Below, in pieces: positions 16,679 through 24,123 of a stretch of DNA of 31,025 nt. The notes under the pieces are model-generated. The model saw nothing but the letters and a program-made list of their open reading frames with translations. It had not been told where the DNA came from and ran no database searches. Source of the DNA: CALACW01 sp963627915 (lineage in GTDB: Bacteria > Bacillota > Clostridia > Oscillospirales > Acutalibacteraceae); NCBI GenBank assembly GCA_963627915.1, contig CAVGCY010000027.1, forward strand, positions 1 to 31,025, given 5' to 3'. Numbering within the stretch: the stretch's first letter is position 1; the number at the start of each line of letters is the position of its first letter. A program made the translations under genes and the position numbers.

Positions 16679-17374
16679 ATGAAAATATTATATAAAATCG
16701 TCACGCCCGTTTTGACCGCGCTGATTTTTCCGGTAATTCTGTTTATGCCGTTTTTCCGTCTTATAACGGCTTCGGACGCTGTAAATCAGCTTCTGTCAAA
16801 ATACGGTCTCGGCGAGCAGATAACGCTTCTTGACCTTTATCATGCGGTTTCAAATATAAAAGCTCAGGCTTCCGCGGACGGAAAAACGCTCAATTTTTCG
16901 TTGGACGTGATTCCGCAGCAGGCAAGAGGATATCTTGCCGCGTTTTCCGTATTTTTTGCGATTGCAGTTCTCTGCGCCGTTCTCATTATTGTTTTAAGTC
17001 CGATTTTGAAAAAGAAGCTTGTCGTTTCGGGAATTTCGCTCTTCGGCGTACTGTCGTCGTTTTTAATGAACGTATTTTTTGACAAGGCGGCACACGGATT
17101 CATTTCCGGCGAAATAGACGTTATAGACATATATACGGCGGTGACGGGCGACTCGTCCGTTTCAACGCTGACGGGACTTGTCGGGAACATTCTCGGCGCG
17201 GTCAGCGGAGAATCGAGCCAATTGGGAGGGATTCTCAATTCACTTCTCGGAGATTATACCGGAGTCGATATAAGAATCCTCGAATTAAGCTCGGCACAGA
17301 CGTTTATGATTCTCATATTCGGGGCCGTTACCGTATTCACGGTTGTAATGAAACTTGCGCAAACGGACAATTGA
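16679..17374 (+). CDS. Small integral membrane protein of unknown function
   Basis: I do not recognise this 231-residue protein. It has four probable membrane segments: one near the N-terminus (KIVTPVLTALIFPVILFMPF), two in the middle (YLAAFSVFFAIAVLCAVLII; VVSGISLFGVLSSFLMNVFF) and one at the C-terminus (TFMILIFGAVTVFTVVM). A hydrophilic segment between the first two and a Gly/Ser-rich segment before the last probably face outside, giving roughly paired hairpins. I chose ATG 16679 because AAGGGCGG lies 8 bases upstream; the in-frame TTG at 16673 would be only 2 bases from it. It follows glnS by 23 bases and likely shares its transcript, though a link to tRNA charging is not evident. Confidence 0.7.
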   Translation: MKILYKIVTPVLTALIFPVILFMPFFRLITASDAVNQLLSKYGLGEQITLLDLYHAVSNIKAQASADGKTLNFSLDVIPQQARGYLAAFSVFFAIAVLCAVLIIVLSPILKKKLVVSGISLFGVLSSFLMNVFFDKAAHGFISGEIDVIDIYTAVTGDSSVSTLTGLVGNILGAVSGESSQLGGILNSLLGDYTGVDIRILELSSAQTFMILIFGAVTVFTVVMKLAQTDN

Positions 17375-17438
17375 TAAAAATTTTGAATTTTTTAACAATA
17401 TTTTCATACAGTCGCAACTAAAATTATCTTAAAACCAC

Positions 17439-17467
17439 TTGCATATTTTTATTTTTTATTATATAAT
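17439..17467 (+). promoter_or_regulatory. Promoter of the dockerin protein
   Basis: TATAAT at 17462-17467 with TTGCAT at 17439-17444, spacing 17. The -10 is perfect and the -35 is weak (TTG only). A strong AAGGAGG ribosome binding site follows at 17485-17491, 8 bases before the ATG. Confidence 0.55.
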
Positions 17468-17499
17468 GGTGTGGCAAACAACATAAGGAGGATTTACTT

Positions 17500-19392
17500 A
17501 TGAAGAACAGTCTTGTTAAAAGGACGCTCAGCGTGGTATTATCGGCTATTATGCTCGTATCGTGCGCTGTCTCCGTTTTCGCAGCAACCGAAAACAACTC
17601 CATAGATCCCGTCATACTTGTCGGCGGAATCGACGCCAATCCTTTAAAGGCTAACCCCAACACTCAGGACGCCGAAACGGTATTTCCGCCCTCGGACGCC
17701 GAGATGAGTTATTTTATCGGTAAGCTTATTACTCTGATGAACACTTCGGTTGCCACCGGCGATTATGATGAAGTTCTTAACTACACATACAGCTGGGTTT
17801 ATCCTATCATGGATAAGATTTCCATGAACAACGATGGCTCGAACAAGAGCAATAACGTCGGCGTTCAGAAATACACCCACTCCCTTTCCTACTACAGAAC
17901 CGACACCGAGCTTCTTGAAACGGTTGCCGGCACTCTCGGCAAGGGTATGGCTGAAAAAATCGGTTACAACAACATCTATGTTTTCCAGTATGACTGGAGA
18001 CTCGACCCGTTCGAGAATGCAGACAAGCTTGCCGAGTTCGTTACGGAGGTCAAGGCCGCTTCTCACAAGGATCAGGTCAGCATCGTCTGCGAGGGATACG
18101 GAGCAAACGTTGCCGTTACCTACCTCTCGTCACACAGCGAAACAGCCCATAAGGACGTTTCCAAATTCGTAACGATCAGCTCCGCATTCATGGGTACGTC
18201 GCTTATAGGAGATCTCTTCACCGGAAATATTATTGTTAAGGACTCAACCTTCTCATATCCCAACAATGTCGGCTACGGTCAGTTCCAGAATCTTACCTCG
18301 GCATTCATACGCTGGTCAAACGATTTCTCGGACAATCCGTTCACGGCATTCTCGACATGGATTACAAACTATGTTCTTAACGGCGAATGGGAAACGCAGT
18401 CATATATCATCAACATCATGACAATGATGGGTCACACCATTACAAAGATGTATGATAAGTATCTCAGAGAGATGCTCAGAAATTACCTCGGTCTTTGGGC
18501 AATGGTTCCCCTTGAGTATTACGACGACGCATATGAATATATGTTCATCGACAGAGAAGAGCCCAATGCGACTCTTGTTCAGAAGATTAACGCTTATAAA
18601 AAGCTTCAGCGCAACGCGTCCTCGATTCTTACCGACGCACAGAATGCGGGAATCGACGTTTCCGTTGTTGCAATGTGGGATCTTCAGCTTCTCCCGATAG
18701 GCAACGATTACATGCCCTCGGAGTTAGGCAATGACGAGAGAGATATTAACGATATGTCCAATGAGCTTTACGGACTTTCCGCACAGAGCGACGGCGTAAT
18801 CGATACGTATTATGCTTCGTTCGGCGCATACTGCACCGCGCTTAACGACGTAGGCAGAGCGGCTTTGATTATGCAGACAAAGGATAAGGATCACGACCAC
18901 CTTTCGAGTACTTATGATTATCTTGACGCAAAACACAAGCTCGGCGCAATCTGTCACTACATTGACGCTTCAACATGCGCTCTTCCCGAAAACACATATT
19001 TTATCAGAAATATGAAGCACGGCACATTTGCCGAGGGAAGCAATACGATTGACTTTATCGACTGGCTTGCATGCACGGACGATACGAATATCAATTCGAG
19101 ATGGGAATTCGGTCAGTTCATGACTATCAACAGATATCTTGATCCCGCTATCCTCGTTGTCGATTCCGACGCAGACAAGAACGGTCAGTATCTTCTCGGC
19201 GACGTAAACCTTGACGGCAAGGTAACGGCGGGTGACGCAAGACTTGCCCTTAGAATGGCGGCAAAGCTTGATCCTATGCCGGAGGAAGATTCCGTGCAGT
19301 TTAAGAATACCGACGTTGATAACAATAAGGAAATCACGGCTAACGACGCGAGAACTATACTCAGAGTTGTAGCAAGACTTCAAAGCTTCTAA
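17500..19392 (+). CDS. Secreted LCAT/lipase-like protein with C-terminal dockerin
   Basis: This 630-residue protein has a signal peptide (about 1-28; VSVFAA near the cleavage site), a body of about 540 residues resembling the lecithin:cholesterol acyltransferase/lipase alpha/beta-hydrolase group, and a dockerin at 567-630. YDWRLDP (164-170) is typical of that hydrolase group. The segment that should hold the nucleophile elbow G-x-S-x-G reads CEGYG (197-201), so Gly occupies the Ser position and the protein may be catalytically dead or use another residue. The dockerin has two calcium-loop repeats, each starting DVxxxx and ending in [GN]DAR, which would plug it into a cohesin-bearing scaffold outside the cell. 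It has its own promoter and terminator, so it is likely monocistronic. Confidence 0.85.
   Translation: MKNSLVKRTLSVVLSAIMLVSCAVSVFAATENNSIDPVILVGGIDANPLKANPNTQDAETVFPPSDAEMSYFIGKLITLMNTSVATGDYDEVLNYTYSWVYPIMDKISMNNDGSNKSNNVGVQKYTHSLSYYRTDTELLETVAGTLGKGMAEKIGYNNIYVFQYDWRLDPFENADKLAEFVTEVKAASHKDQVSIVCEGYGANVAVTYLSSHSETAHKDVSKFVTISSAFMGTSLIGDLFTGNIIVKDSTFSYPNNVGYGQFQNLTSAFIRWSNDFSDNPFTAFSTWITNYVLNGEWETQSYIINIMTMMGHTITKMYDKYLREMLRNYLGLWAMVPLEYYDDAYEYMFIDREEPNATLVQKINAYKKLQRNASSILTDAQNAGIDVSVVAMWDLQLLPIGNDYMPSELGNDERDINDMSNELYGLSAQSDGVIDTYYASFGAYCTALNDVGRAALIMQTKDKDHDHLSSTYDYLDAKHKLGAICHYIDASTCALPENTYFIRNMKHGTFAEGSNTIDFIDWLACTDDTNINSRWEFGQFMTINRYLDPAILVVDSDADKNGQYLLGDVNLDGKVTAGDARLALRMAAKLDPMPEEDSVQFKNTDVDNNKEITANDARTILRVVARLQSF
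19198..19389 (+). other. Dockerin domain of the LCAT-like protein
   Basis: Residues 567-630. The first repeat (GDVNLDGKVTAGDARLALR) keeps the Asp/Asn calcium ligands. The second (DVDNNKEITANDARTILR) replaces the usual DG with NK in the loop. Dockerins bind cohesin modules; no cohesin is encoded in this window. Confidence 0.85.
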
Positions 19393-19432
19393 GATAAGAC
19401 AGCTATAAAAACTTTATAAGTTTCATTGTTTG

Positions 19433-19465
19433 AAAGCCCGCCTGCAAAACAGACGGGCTTTTAAG
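19433..19465 (+). terminator. Terminator of the dockerin gene
   Basis: AAAGCCCG (19433-19440) pairs with CGGGCTTT (19454-19461), with an inner CTG/CAG extension and loop CAAAA, followed by TT and a T-rich tail. It lies about 40 bases after the stop at 19392. Confidence 0.75.
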
Positions 19466-19602
19466 TTTTATTTTATACAATTATATATATGCAGATATTT
19501 AGCAACGCGCAGGCAATATGAATTTATGCGAAACATCCTCGTAACATTTTTATAAGATAAGCATAGTATGAGAATGAAATAAGAACGAAAGGAGGTCAGA
19601 CA

Positions 19603-19731
19603 ATGAATTTCTTCGGCAACAACAACTCTTGGCTTCTTGTTTTAATCATCCTCATTCTCATCGCCGGTCAGCAGAATAACAACTCCTCATGCAGCTCGCA
19701 GAGTGATTATTCCTGTCCCTGCTCACGTTAA
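19603..19731 (+). CDS. 42-residue hydrophobic small protein
   Basis: This short gene has an excellent ribosome binding site (GGAGGT at 19591-19596, 6 bases before the ATG). The product begins MNFFGNNNSW, has one hydrophobic stretch (WLLVLIILILIAG, about 10-22) and ends in a polar tail with four cysteines (C30, C38, C40 and their surroundings; three are certain from my reading). Tiny Asn-rich, single-span proteins like this resemble sporulation-associated YjcZ-like peptides of Bacillota, but I am not sure of family membership. A possible sporulation-type promoter (TAACATT, 13 bases, CATAGTAT at 19562-19569) lies upstream; this is weak. It stands alone between two terminator hairpins. Confidence 0.65.
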   Translation: MNFFGNNNSWLLVLIILILIAGQQNNNSSCSSQSDYSCPCSR

Positions 19732-19749
19732 ATAAAAATTGAACGTAAA

Positions 19750-19790
19750 TTAAAAACGGTGCGGACGGCTAAGCTGTTCGCACCGTAAAC
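19750..19790 (-). terminator. Terminator of the lon-engB transcript
   Basis: ACGGTGCG (19756-19763) pairs with CGCACCGT (19779-19786), and the stem continues inward (ACGGCT with AGCTGT, including a wobble). Read on the minus strand it is followed by TTTTTAATTT, fitting the end of the transcript whose last stop is at 19812. It could also limit readthrough from the small plus-strand gene. Confidence 0.75.
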
Positions 19791-19811
19791 AATAATATTA
19801 TCCGAGGTAGG

Positions 19812-20399
19812 TTATTGTGTTTCCGCTGTTTTATCAATAATCTCTTTAAGCTTATCAACGCCTTCGCCTGTCTGAGCGGAAAATTCTATTATTTCAATCG
19901 GCGAATAAGCTCTGAGTTCATCCTTGACCTTTTCGCTGCGTTCTCTTCTCTCGGTTTTATTGAGTTTGTCGCATTTTGTCAGCACAATGATATATCTGTA
20001 TCCGGTACTTTCGAGAAATCCAAGCATATCCCTGTCGTCGGCTGTCGCCTGATGACGCATGTCTATGAGCTGAACGACAAGTGAAATAGGTCTTGACGTG
20101 TTGAAATACCCCTCCATGAGATCCGCCCAACGTACTTTTTCCGCCTCTGAGCGTTTTGCAAAGCCGTAACCGGGAAGATCTACAAACCGAACGTCATCAG
20201 ATCTGAAAAAATTTACCGTTGTTGTCTTGCCGGGTACGGAACTGACTCTGGCAAGATTTTTTCTGTTAAAAAGCTTATTTATCAAAGAGGATTTTCCGAC
20301 ATTGGAACGCCCCGAAAATGCAATCTCCGGCTTATCCGCGGCAGGAAGCTGCGAGGATGTTCCGAATGATTTTTCATATTCGATTTTATTATAATTCAT
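19812..20399 (-). CDS. engB: Ribosome-biogenesis GTPase EngB/YsxC
   Basis: This 195-residue TRAFAC-class GTPase is exactly the usual EngB size. Motifs are G1 GRSNVGKS (30-37), G3 DLPG (74-77), G4 TKCD (141-144) and G5 SAQTG (174-178). It acts in assembly of the 50S ribosomal subunit and is essential in many bacteria. I chose the ATG at 20399, preceded by GGAGGT (20404-20409), giving MNYNKIEYEK; a longer reading from 20501 would overlap lon and lacks this signal. It follows lon by 73 bases, the same order as lonA-ysxC in Bacillus. Confidence 0.95.
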   Translation of the reverse strand: MNYNKIEYEKSFGTSSQLPAADKPEIAFSGRSNVGKSSLINKLFNRKNLARVSSVPGKTTTVNFFRSDDVRFVDLPGYGFAKRSEAEKVRWADLMEGYFNTSRPISLVVQLIDMRHQATADDRDMLGFLESTGYRYIIVLTKCDKLNKTERRERSEKVKDELRAYSPIEIIEFSAQTGEGVDKLKEIIDKTAETQ

Positions 20400-20472
20400 A
20401 CTTACCTCCGAAAGAATTTCAAATGAAGAAAGATTTTCCTCGATTTTTTGAGTTATATTAAAATTCAGCTTT

Positions 20473-22884
20473 TTAAGTAAATGCATTCGTCCTGCCTGCA
20501 CCGGCTCCGTTTACAACAGGAGGAGCGACAGATTTTTTCTGTTTTTTTACTTCACGCTTCAAGGCAATGTCAAAAACCTCGTCTATTGTCTTAACGGGAA
20601 TGAATTTTACCTTTTTCCTGACTTCTTCGTCAATCTGTGAGATATCCGAAGAATTGCCGTAAGGAATAACAACCGTAGTCATTCCGTGACGATATGCCGC
20701 CATACTCTTTTCCTTAAGACCGCCGATAGGCAGAACTTTGCCCCTGAGCGTTATTTCACCCGTCATTGCAACGTTACCGCGTACGGGTATATCAGCCAAG
20801 GCGGACAGCACAGCCGTAGTCATTGTAATGCCGGCGGACGGTCCGTCTTTCGGAACAGCTCCCTCGGGACAATGAATATGAATATCCTTATTTTTATAAA
20901 AAGACGAATCGATTCCGTAGCGTTCGCATCTGCTTCTTATCAAGCTTATCGCAGTCATTGCAGACTCCTTCATAACGTCGCCCAAAGAACCGGTAAGCTC
21001 GGTTTTACCTGTACCGTCAAGAACCGCAACCTCAATAGGCAATGTTTCTCCGCCTACGCTTGTCCATGCAAGACCGTTTACAATACCGATGTCATCGGCA
21101 GGTACAGTTTCTTCCTCACGGAATTTTACAGGACCCAAATACTCCTCGATATTCTTTTCGGTAACGGTTATTATCTCATCCGAACCGTCGGCAATCGCAA
21201 GGTCGGATTTACGGCATAATTTTGCAATTTGTCTTTCAAGATTTCTGACTCCTGCTTCTTTTGTATATCCGTCTATAATAAGTCTTAATGCCTTATCGGT
21301 AATTTTAAGATTGGATTTATTAACATTGTGTTCCTTCATTTGCTTCGGAATCAAATGTTTCTTGGCGATATTGAATTTTTCTTCATGAGTATAGCTTGTA
21401 ATGTCTATAATTTCCATTCTGTCAAGAAGCGGAGCGGGAATAGAATACTTATCGTTAGCCGTCGTGATAAATAAAACCTTGCTCAAATCAAACGGAAGAT
21501 CAAAATAATGGTCGACATATGTATTATTTTGCTCCGCGTCGAGAACTTCAAGAAGCGCAGAAGCAGGGTCGCCTTTAAAATCGCCGCTCAGCTTATCTAT
21601 TTCGTCAAGGAGCATAACGGGATTGGCACTTCCGGCGTCTATAAGCGAGTTCGCGATTCTGCCGGGGATAGCGCCGATATATGTTCTGCGGTGTCCTCTT
21701 ATTTCCGCCTCGTCATGAACTCCGCCGAGCGCAACTCTGACATATTTTCTGCCCATTGCCTTGGCGATTGACTTTGCAACCGATGTTTTTCCGACTCCGG
21801 GAGGTCCGGCAAGACAGATAATCTGTCCCTTTATATCGGGAGCAACCGCTCTGACTGCAAGCATTTCAACAATACGTTCCTTAACATCCTTCAATCCGTA
21901 ATGGTCACGGTCAAGCGATCGTCTTACGCTGCTTAATTTTAAATTATCCTTTGTATAAATGCCCCACGGTAGTGACAGACATTTATCAAGATACGTTCTG
22001 ATAACGTTCGCGTCAGGCGACGAAGGTGACATTTTAGTAAGCCTGTCTGCCTCAATCAGCATTTTTTTCTTACTGTCCTCAGGCATTTTTGATTTAAGAA
22101 TCATTTGCTTATACTTGTCCCGTTCCTCATCGGGATTTTCACCTTCGCCAAGCTCCTCATAAATCGCCTTGACCTGTTCTCTTAAATAATATTCGTTCTG
22201 ATTTTTGTCCATTCTGTCCTGAACGTTACGCTGAATTTTATCCTCAAGGGAAATTATTTCTATCTCCTCCTGAAGAACCACGGTAAGATATTCAAGTCTT
22301 CTTATCGGATTCAATTCGGAAAGAATATGCTGTTTCTCTTCTATCGGGAAATAAATATTACCCGCGATAAGATCCGCCGTTTCACCGGCAGAAGAGCTTT
22401 CGAGAATTTTAATACAAATATCAGGCGCAATCTTACCGGAAATATCGCTGTATTCGGTAAATCTTTGTTTTACGCTTCGAATAAGAGCCTCCTCATACTT
22501 CTCATCCGACGTACGGACAAGCGAGTCGCGTCTCGGTTTTACAGTGCCGGAATAGTAAGGCGCATAATTTGAAATTTCAAGCAAAGACGCTCTGTAAAGT
22601 CCCTCTACCACAACTCTTAACGTGTTTGAAGGAGCAGAAACGCGCACAGCCTGTTTAACGCATGCAACGGTTCCGACAGAATAAAGTCCTGTCTGAACGG
22701 GCCTTTCATCATCCGCATTACGCTGAGTTACAAGAAATATTTCGCTGTTCTTTTCAAGCGCGTATTTAACGGCGTTAATTGACGCTTTTCTGCCGACGTC
22801 AAAATGAAGGGTCATGCCGGGAAAAAGCACAAGACCCCTCAGCGCAAGTATCGGCAGCTTCGTACCGACAGTTTCATTTTCCAT
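20473..22884 (-). CDS. lon: ATP-dependent protease Lon (LonA type)
   Basis: This 803-residue cytosolic protease fits LonA length. Domains in order: N-terminal substrate-binding domain (about 8-205), coiled-coil-rich linker (about 205-300), AAA+ module with Walker A GPPGVGKT (360-367) and Walker B MLLDEID (424-430), and the C-terminal protease domain. Catalytic Ser683 lies in KDGPSAG and Lys726 in GGLKEK, spaced 43 residues apart as in E. coli Lon. It degrades misfolded and some regulatory proteins. I prefer ATG 22884 because GGAG (22894-22897) is then 9 bases upstream; the in-frame TTG at 22893 would directly abut it. It is first in the lon-engB operon. Confidence 0.97.
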   Translation of the reverse strand: MENETVGTKLPILALRGLVLFPGMTLHFDVGRKASINAVKYALEKNSEIFLVTQRNADDERPVQTGLYSVGTVACVKQAVRVSAPSNTLRVVVEGLYRASLLEISNYAPYYSGTVKPRRDSLVRTSDEKYEEALIRSVKQRFTEYSDISGKIAPDICIKILESSSAGETADLIAGNIYFPIEEKQHILSELNPIRRLEYLTVVLQEEIEIISLEDKIQRNVQDRMDKNQNEYYLREQVKAIYEELGEGENPDEERDKYKQMILKSKMPEDSKKKMLIEADRLTKMSPSSPDANVIRTYLDKCLSLPWGIYTKDNLKLSSVRRSLDRDHYGLKDVKERIVEMLAVRAVAPDIKGQIICLAGPPGVGKTSVAKSIAKAMGRKYVRVALGGVHDEAEIRGHRRTYIGAIPGRIANSLIDAGSANPVMLLDEIDKLSGDFKGDPASALLEVLDAEQNNTYVDHYFDLPFDLSKVLFITTANDKYSIPAPLLDRMEIIDITSYTHEEKFNIAKKHLIPKQMKEHNVNKSNLKITDKALRLIIDGYTKEAGVRNLERQIAKLCRKSDLAIADGSDEIITVTEKNIEEYLGPVKFREEETVPADDIGIVNGLAWTSVGGETLPIEVAVLDGTGKTELTGSLGDVMKESAMTAISLIRSRCERYGIDSSFYKNKDIHIHCPEGAVPKDGPSAGITMTTAVLSALADIPVRGNVAMTGEITLRGKVLPIGGLKEKSMAAYRHGMTTVVIPYGNSSDISQIDEEVRKKVKFIPVKTIDEVFDIALKREVKKQKKSVAPPVVNGAGAGRTNAFT

Positions 22885-22920
22885 ATATATCAACTCCGAT
22901 TGTCTTCAAGTTAGGATATA

Positions 22921-22949
22921 ATTATATCTTATTTTATAAAAAGTTTCAA
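22921..22949 (-). promoter_or_regulatory. Promoter of lon-engB
   Basis: On the minus strand, TTGAAA (22944-22949), 17 bases, TATAAT (22921-22926). This is 11 of 12 matches to the housekeeping consensus. I saw no clear CtsR or CIRCE heat-shock operator beside it. Confidence 0.75.
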
Positions 22950-23020
22950 CAGTAATATTTATAAACACAAATTATCACGTCTTAAACTTAATGTGAGATA
23001 CGCTTAATATGAGATACGAC

Positions 23021-23046
23021 AAAAGACCCGACAGACATGTCGGGTC
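23021..23046 (-). terminator. Terminator of the repeat wall-protein gene
   Basis: GACCCGACA (23025-23033) and TGTCGGGTC (23038-23046) form a perfect 9-bp stem around a 4-base loop, followed on the minus strand by TTTT. It lies about 25 bases past the stop at 23072. Confidence 0.8.
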
Positions 23047-23071
23047 ACATATGCCTAAATAATATTAAGAA

Positions 23072-23650
23072 TTAAGCTTCCTTTTTCTTGCTGACTACAA
23101 GGAATGCAGCAGCAGCCATACCGCAAACGCTGAGAGCTACAACTATTCCCTTATCGCCGGTCTTAGGAATGGCATTATTGGAACTGTTATCAGCCTTGGT
23201 GGTATCGGGAGCCTTTGTGGTGCTCTCTTTTGTTTCAGCCTTAGTGGTATCGGGAGCCTTTGTGGTATCGGGAGCCTTTGTGGTATCATCGTTATTGTTT
23301 GCCGATGTTTCCTCCTGAGTGGTGGAAGGCTTCGTAGCTTTATTGCCTATAAGACTGCCGATGTCGATACCGCCGAGAATATCGGAAAGCTTGCTGAGAT
23401 CCATACCATCAAAAAGATTTGTTATAGTCTCAAGATCCAAGCCCTGGAACAGGCTGGTAATGGCACTGGCATCCATGTTGCCGAGAGAATCGGTAAGTCC
23501 GCCAAGGTCTACGCCCGCAAACATGTCCATAATGCTCTGGGGGTCAAAATCGGCAAAAGCCTGGGTAATCTCGCCGGAAGCCGAAGCCGTAAGACCTAAG
23601 GAACAAACGACAAGAATGCATGCAATCAATACAGATAAAACTTTTTTCAT
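23072..23650 (-). CDS. Sortase-anchored cell-wall protein with 12-residue repeats
   Basis: This 192-residue protein has a signal peptide (MKKVLSVLIACILVV, cleavage near SASG about 24-26), five full and one partial 12-residue tandem repeats (about 35-103; pattern hydrophobic-D-x3-[IL]-x2-[LFIM]-[FL]-x-[GN]), a Thr/Lys/Pro-rich spacer (about 104-158) with hexapeptides TTKAPD, and a sorting signal: IPKTG (161-165), a hydrophobic span and a KKKEA tail. IPKTG is a variant of LPXTG, so a sortase should link it to the wall. ATG 23650 is preferred because GAAAGG (23661-23666) lies 10 bases upstream, while the ATG at 23674 has no ribosome binding site. I do not recognise the repeat family; function unknown. 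Confidence 0.85.
   Translation of the reverse strand: MKKVLSVLIACILVVCSLGLTASASGEITQAFADFDPQSIMDMFAGVDLGGLTDSLGNMDASAITSLFQGLDLETITNLFDGMDLSKLSDILGGIDIGSLIGNKATKPSTTQEETSANNNDDTTKAPDTTKAPDTTKAETKESTTKAPDTTKADNSSNNAIPKTGDKGIVVALSVCGMAAAAFLVVSKKKEA
23190..23290 (-). repeat. 18-base repeats coding for Thr/Lys/Pro wall spacer
   Basis: An 18-base unit (plus-strand reading TGGTATCGGGAGCCTTTG) occurs at least three times, near 23200, 23244 and 23262, with a further diverged copy between them. It encodes TTKAPD hexapeptides. Two adjacent copies are identical, suggesting recent slippage. Confidence 0.7.
23342..23548 (-). repeat. Six tandem 12-residue repeats in the wall protein
   Basis: Translated units are FDPQSIMDMFAG, VDLGGLTDSLGN, MDASAITSLFQG, LDLETITNLFDG, MDLSKLSDILGG and the partial IDIGSLIGN. 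Asp at position 2 and hydrophobics at positions 1, 6 and about 9-10 recur throughout. The DNA copies are diverged, so the repeat is old and kept at protein level. Confidence 0.85.
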
Positions 23651-23708
23651 GATTAACAATCCTTTCGTATTCATAAATACTAATACATATCCCTATGCTG
23701 ATAATCTA

Positions 23709-23737
23709 ATAATACTCTCAAAATCCGTTTTTGTCAA
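23709..23737 (-). promoter_or_regulatory. Promoter of the repeat wall-protein gene
   Basis: On the minus strand, TTGACA (23732-23737), 17 bases, TATTAT (23709-23714): 11 of 12 consensus matches. The leader is about 50 bases. Confidence 0.75.
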
Positions 23738-23880
23738 TCGTTAATATTCGGTTAATTATTTTTCGGCACATTGCACAATCACAGACATCATTTTTTTGTC
23801 GTCAATATATACAATATCCGATAAATGAGGAATAAAATAACGCCAAAAAACAAATAATACGTCAAAAAGGAGGCTATACG

Positions 23881-24051
23881 ATGGATAATAATACTCAAAA
23901 GAGGGTAAAACACAGAATGCATTTCCCTCCCCGAAAGGACAGACTGACGGATCTTGAAGCCGGGCAGGAGATTCCGGCAGACGTTCTCGGAAGTTATACG
24001 GGCACTCCCGAGGACGGCGGCAGACCCGTACAGGACGCGGACGACCTTTGA
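23881..24051 (+). CDS. 56-residue small acidic-tailed protein
   Basis: This short gene has a strong ribosome binding site (AAGGAGG at 23867-23873, 7 bases before the ATG). The product has a basic N-terminal half (KRVKHRMHFPPRKDR, 7-21) and an acidic C-terminus ending in GSYTG (37-41), then GGRPVQDADDL. I believe tails of the form GSYTG...P-QDADDL occur in many small uncharacterised clostridial proteins, but this is from memory and I know no function. There is no signal peptide or membrane segment, so it is probably cytosolic. The minus-strand open frame overlapping it lacks such a ribosome binding site and is rejected. Confidence 0.7.
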   Translation: MDNNTQKRVKHRMHFPPRKDRLTDLEAGQEIPADVLGSYTGTPEDGGRPVQDADDL

Positions 24052-24081
24052 CTTGAATTTCCTTTTCCATTATATTATAAT
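24048..24081 (+). promoter_or_regulatory. Overlapping promoters of the M42 peptidase operon
   Basis: Two overlapping settings fit, both with a 17-base spacer: TTGACT (24048-24053) with TATATT (24071-24076), and TTGAAT (24053-24058) with TATAAT (24076-24081). The first -35 overlaps the stop codon of the small upstream gene. A perfect inverted repeat, TATCGGT-N9-ACCGATA (24081-24103), sits at the expected transcription start. Confidence 0.6.
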
Positions 24082-24103
24082 ATCGGTGAAAATACAACCG
24101 ATA
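24081..24103. promoter_or_regulatory. Inverted repeat at the M42 operon start, operator candidate
   Basis: TATCGGT (24081-24087) and ACCGATA (24097-24103) are perfect 7-base inverted arms with a 9-base spacer. Its place directly after the -10 fits a repressor-binding site. A small RNA hairpin at the 5' end of the message is the alternative. I know no regulator with this consensus. Confidence 0.4.
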
Positions 24104-24123
24104 ATTGAAAAGGAGACCGAATT

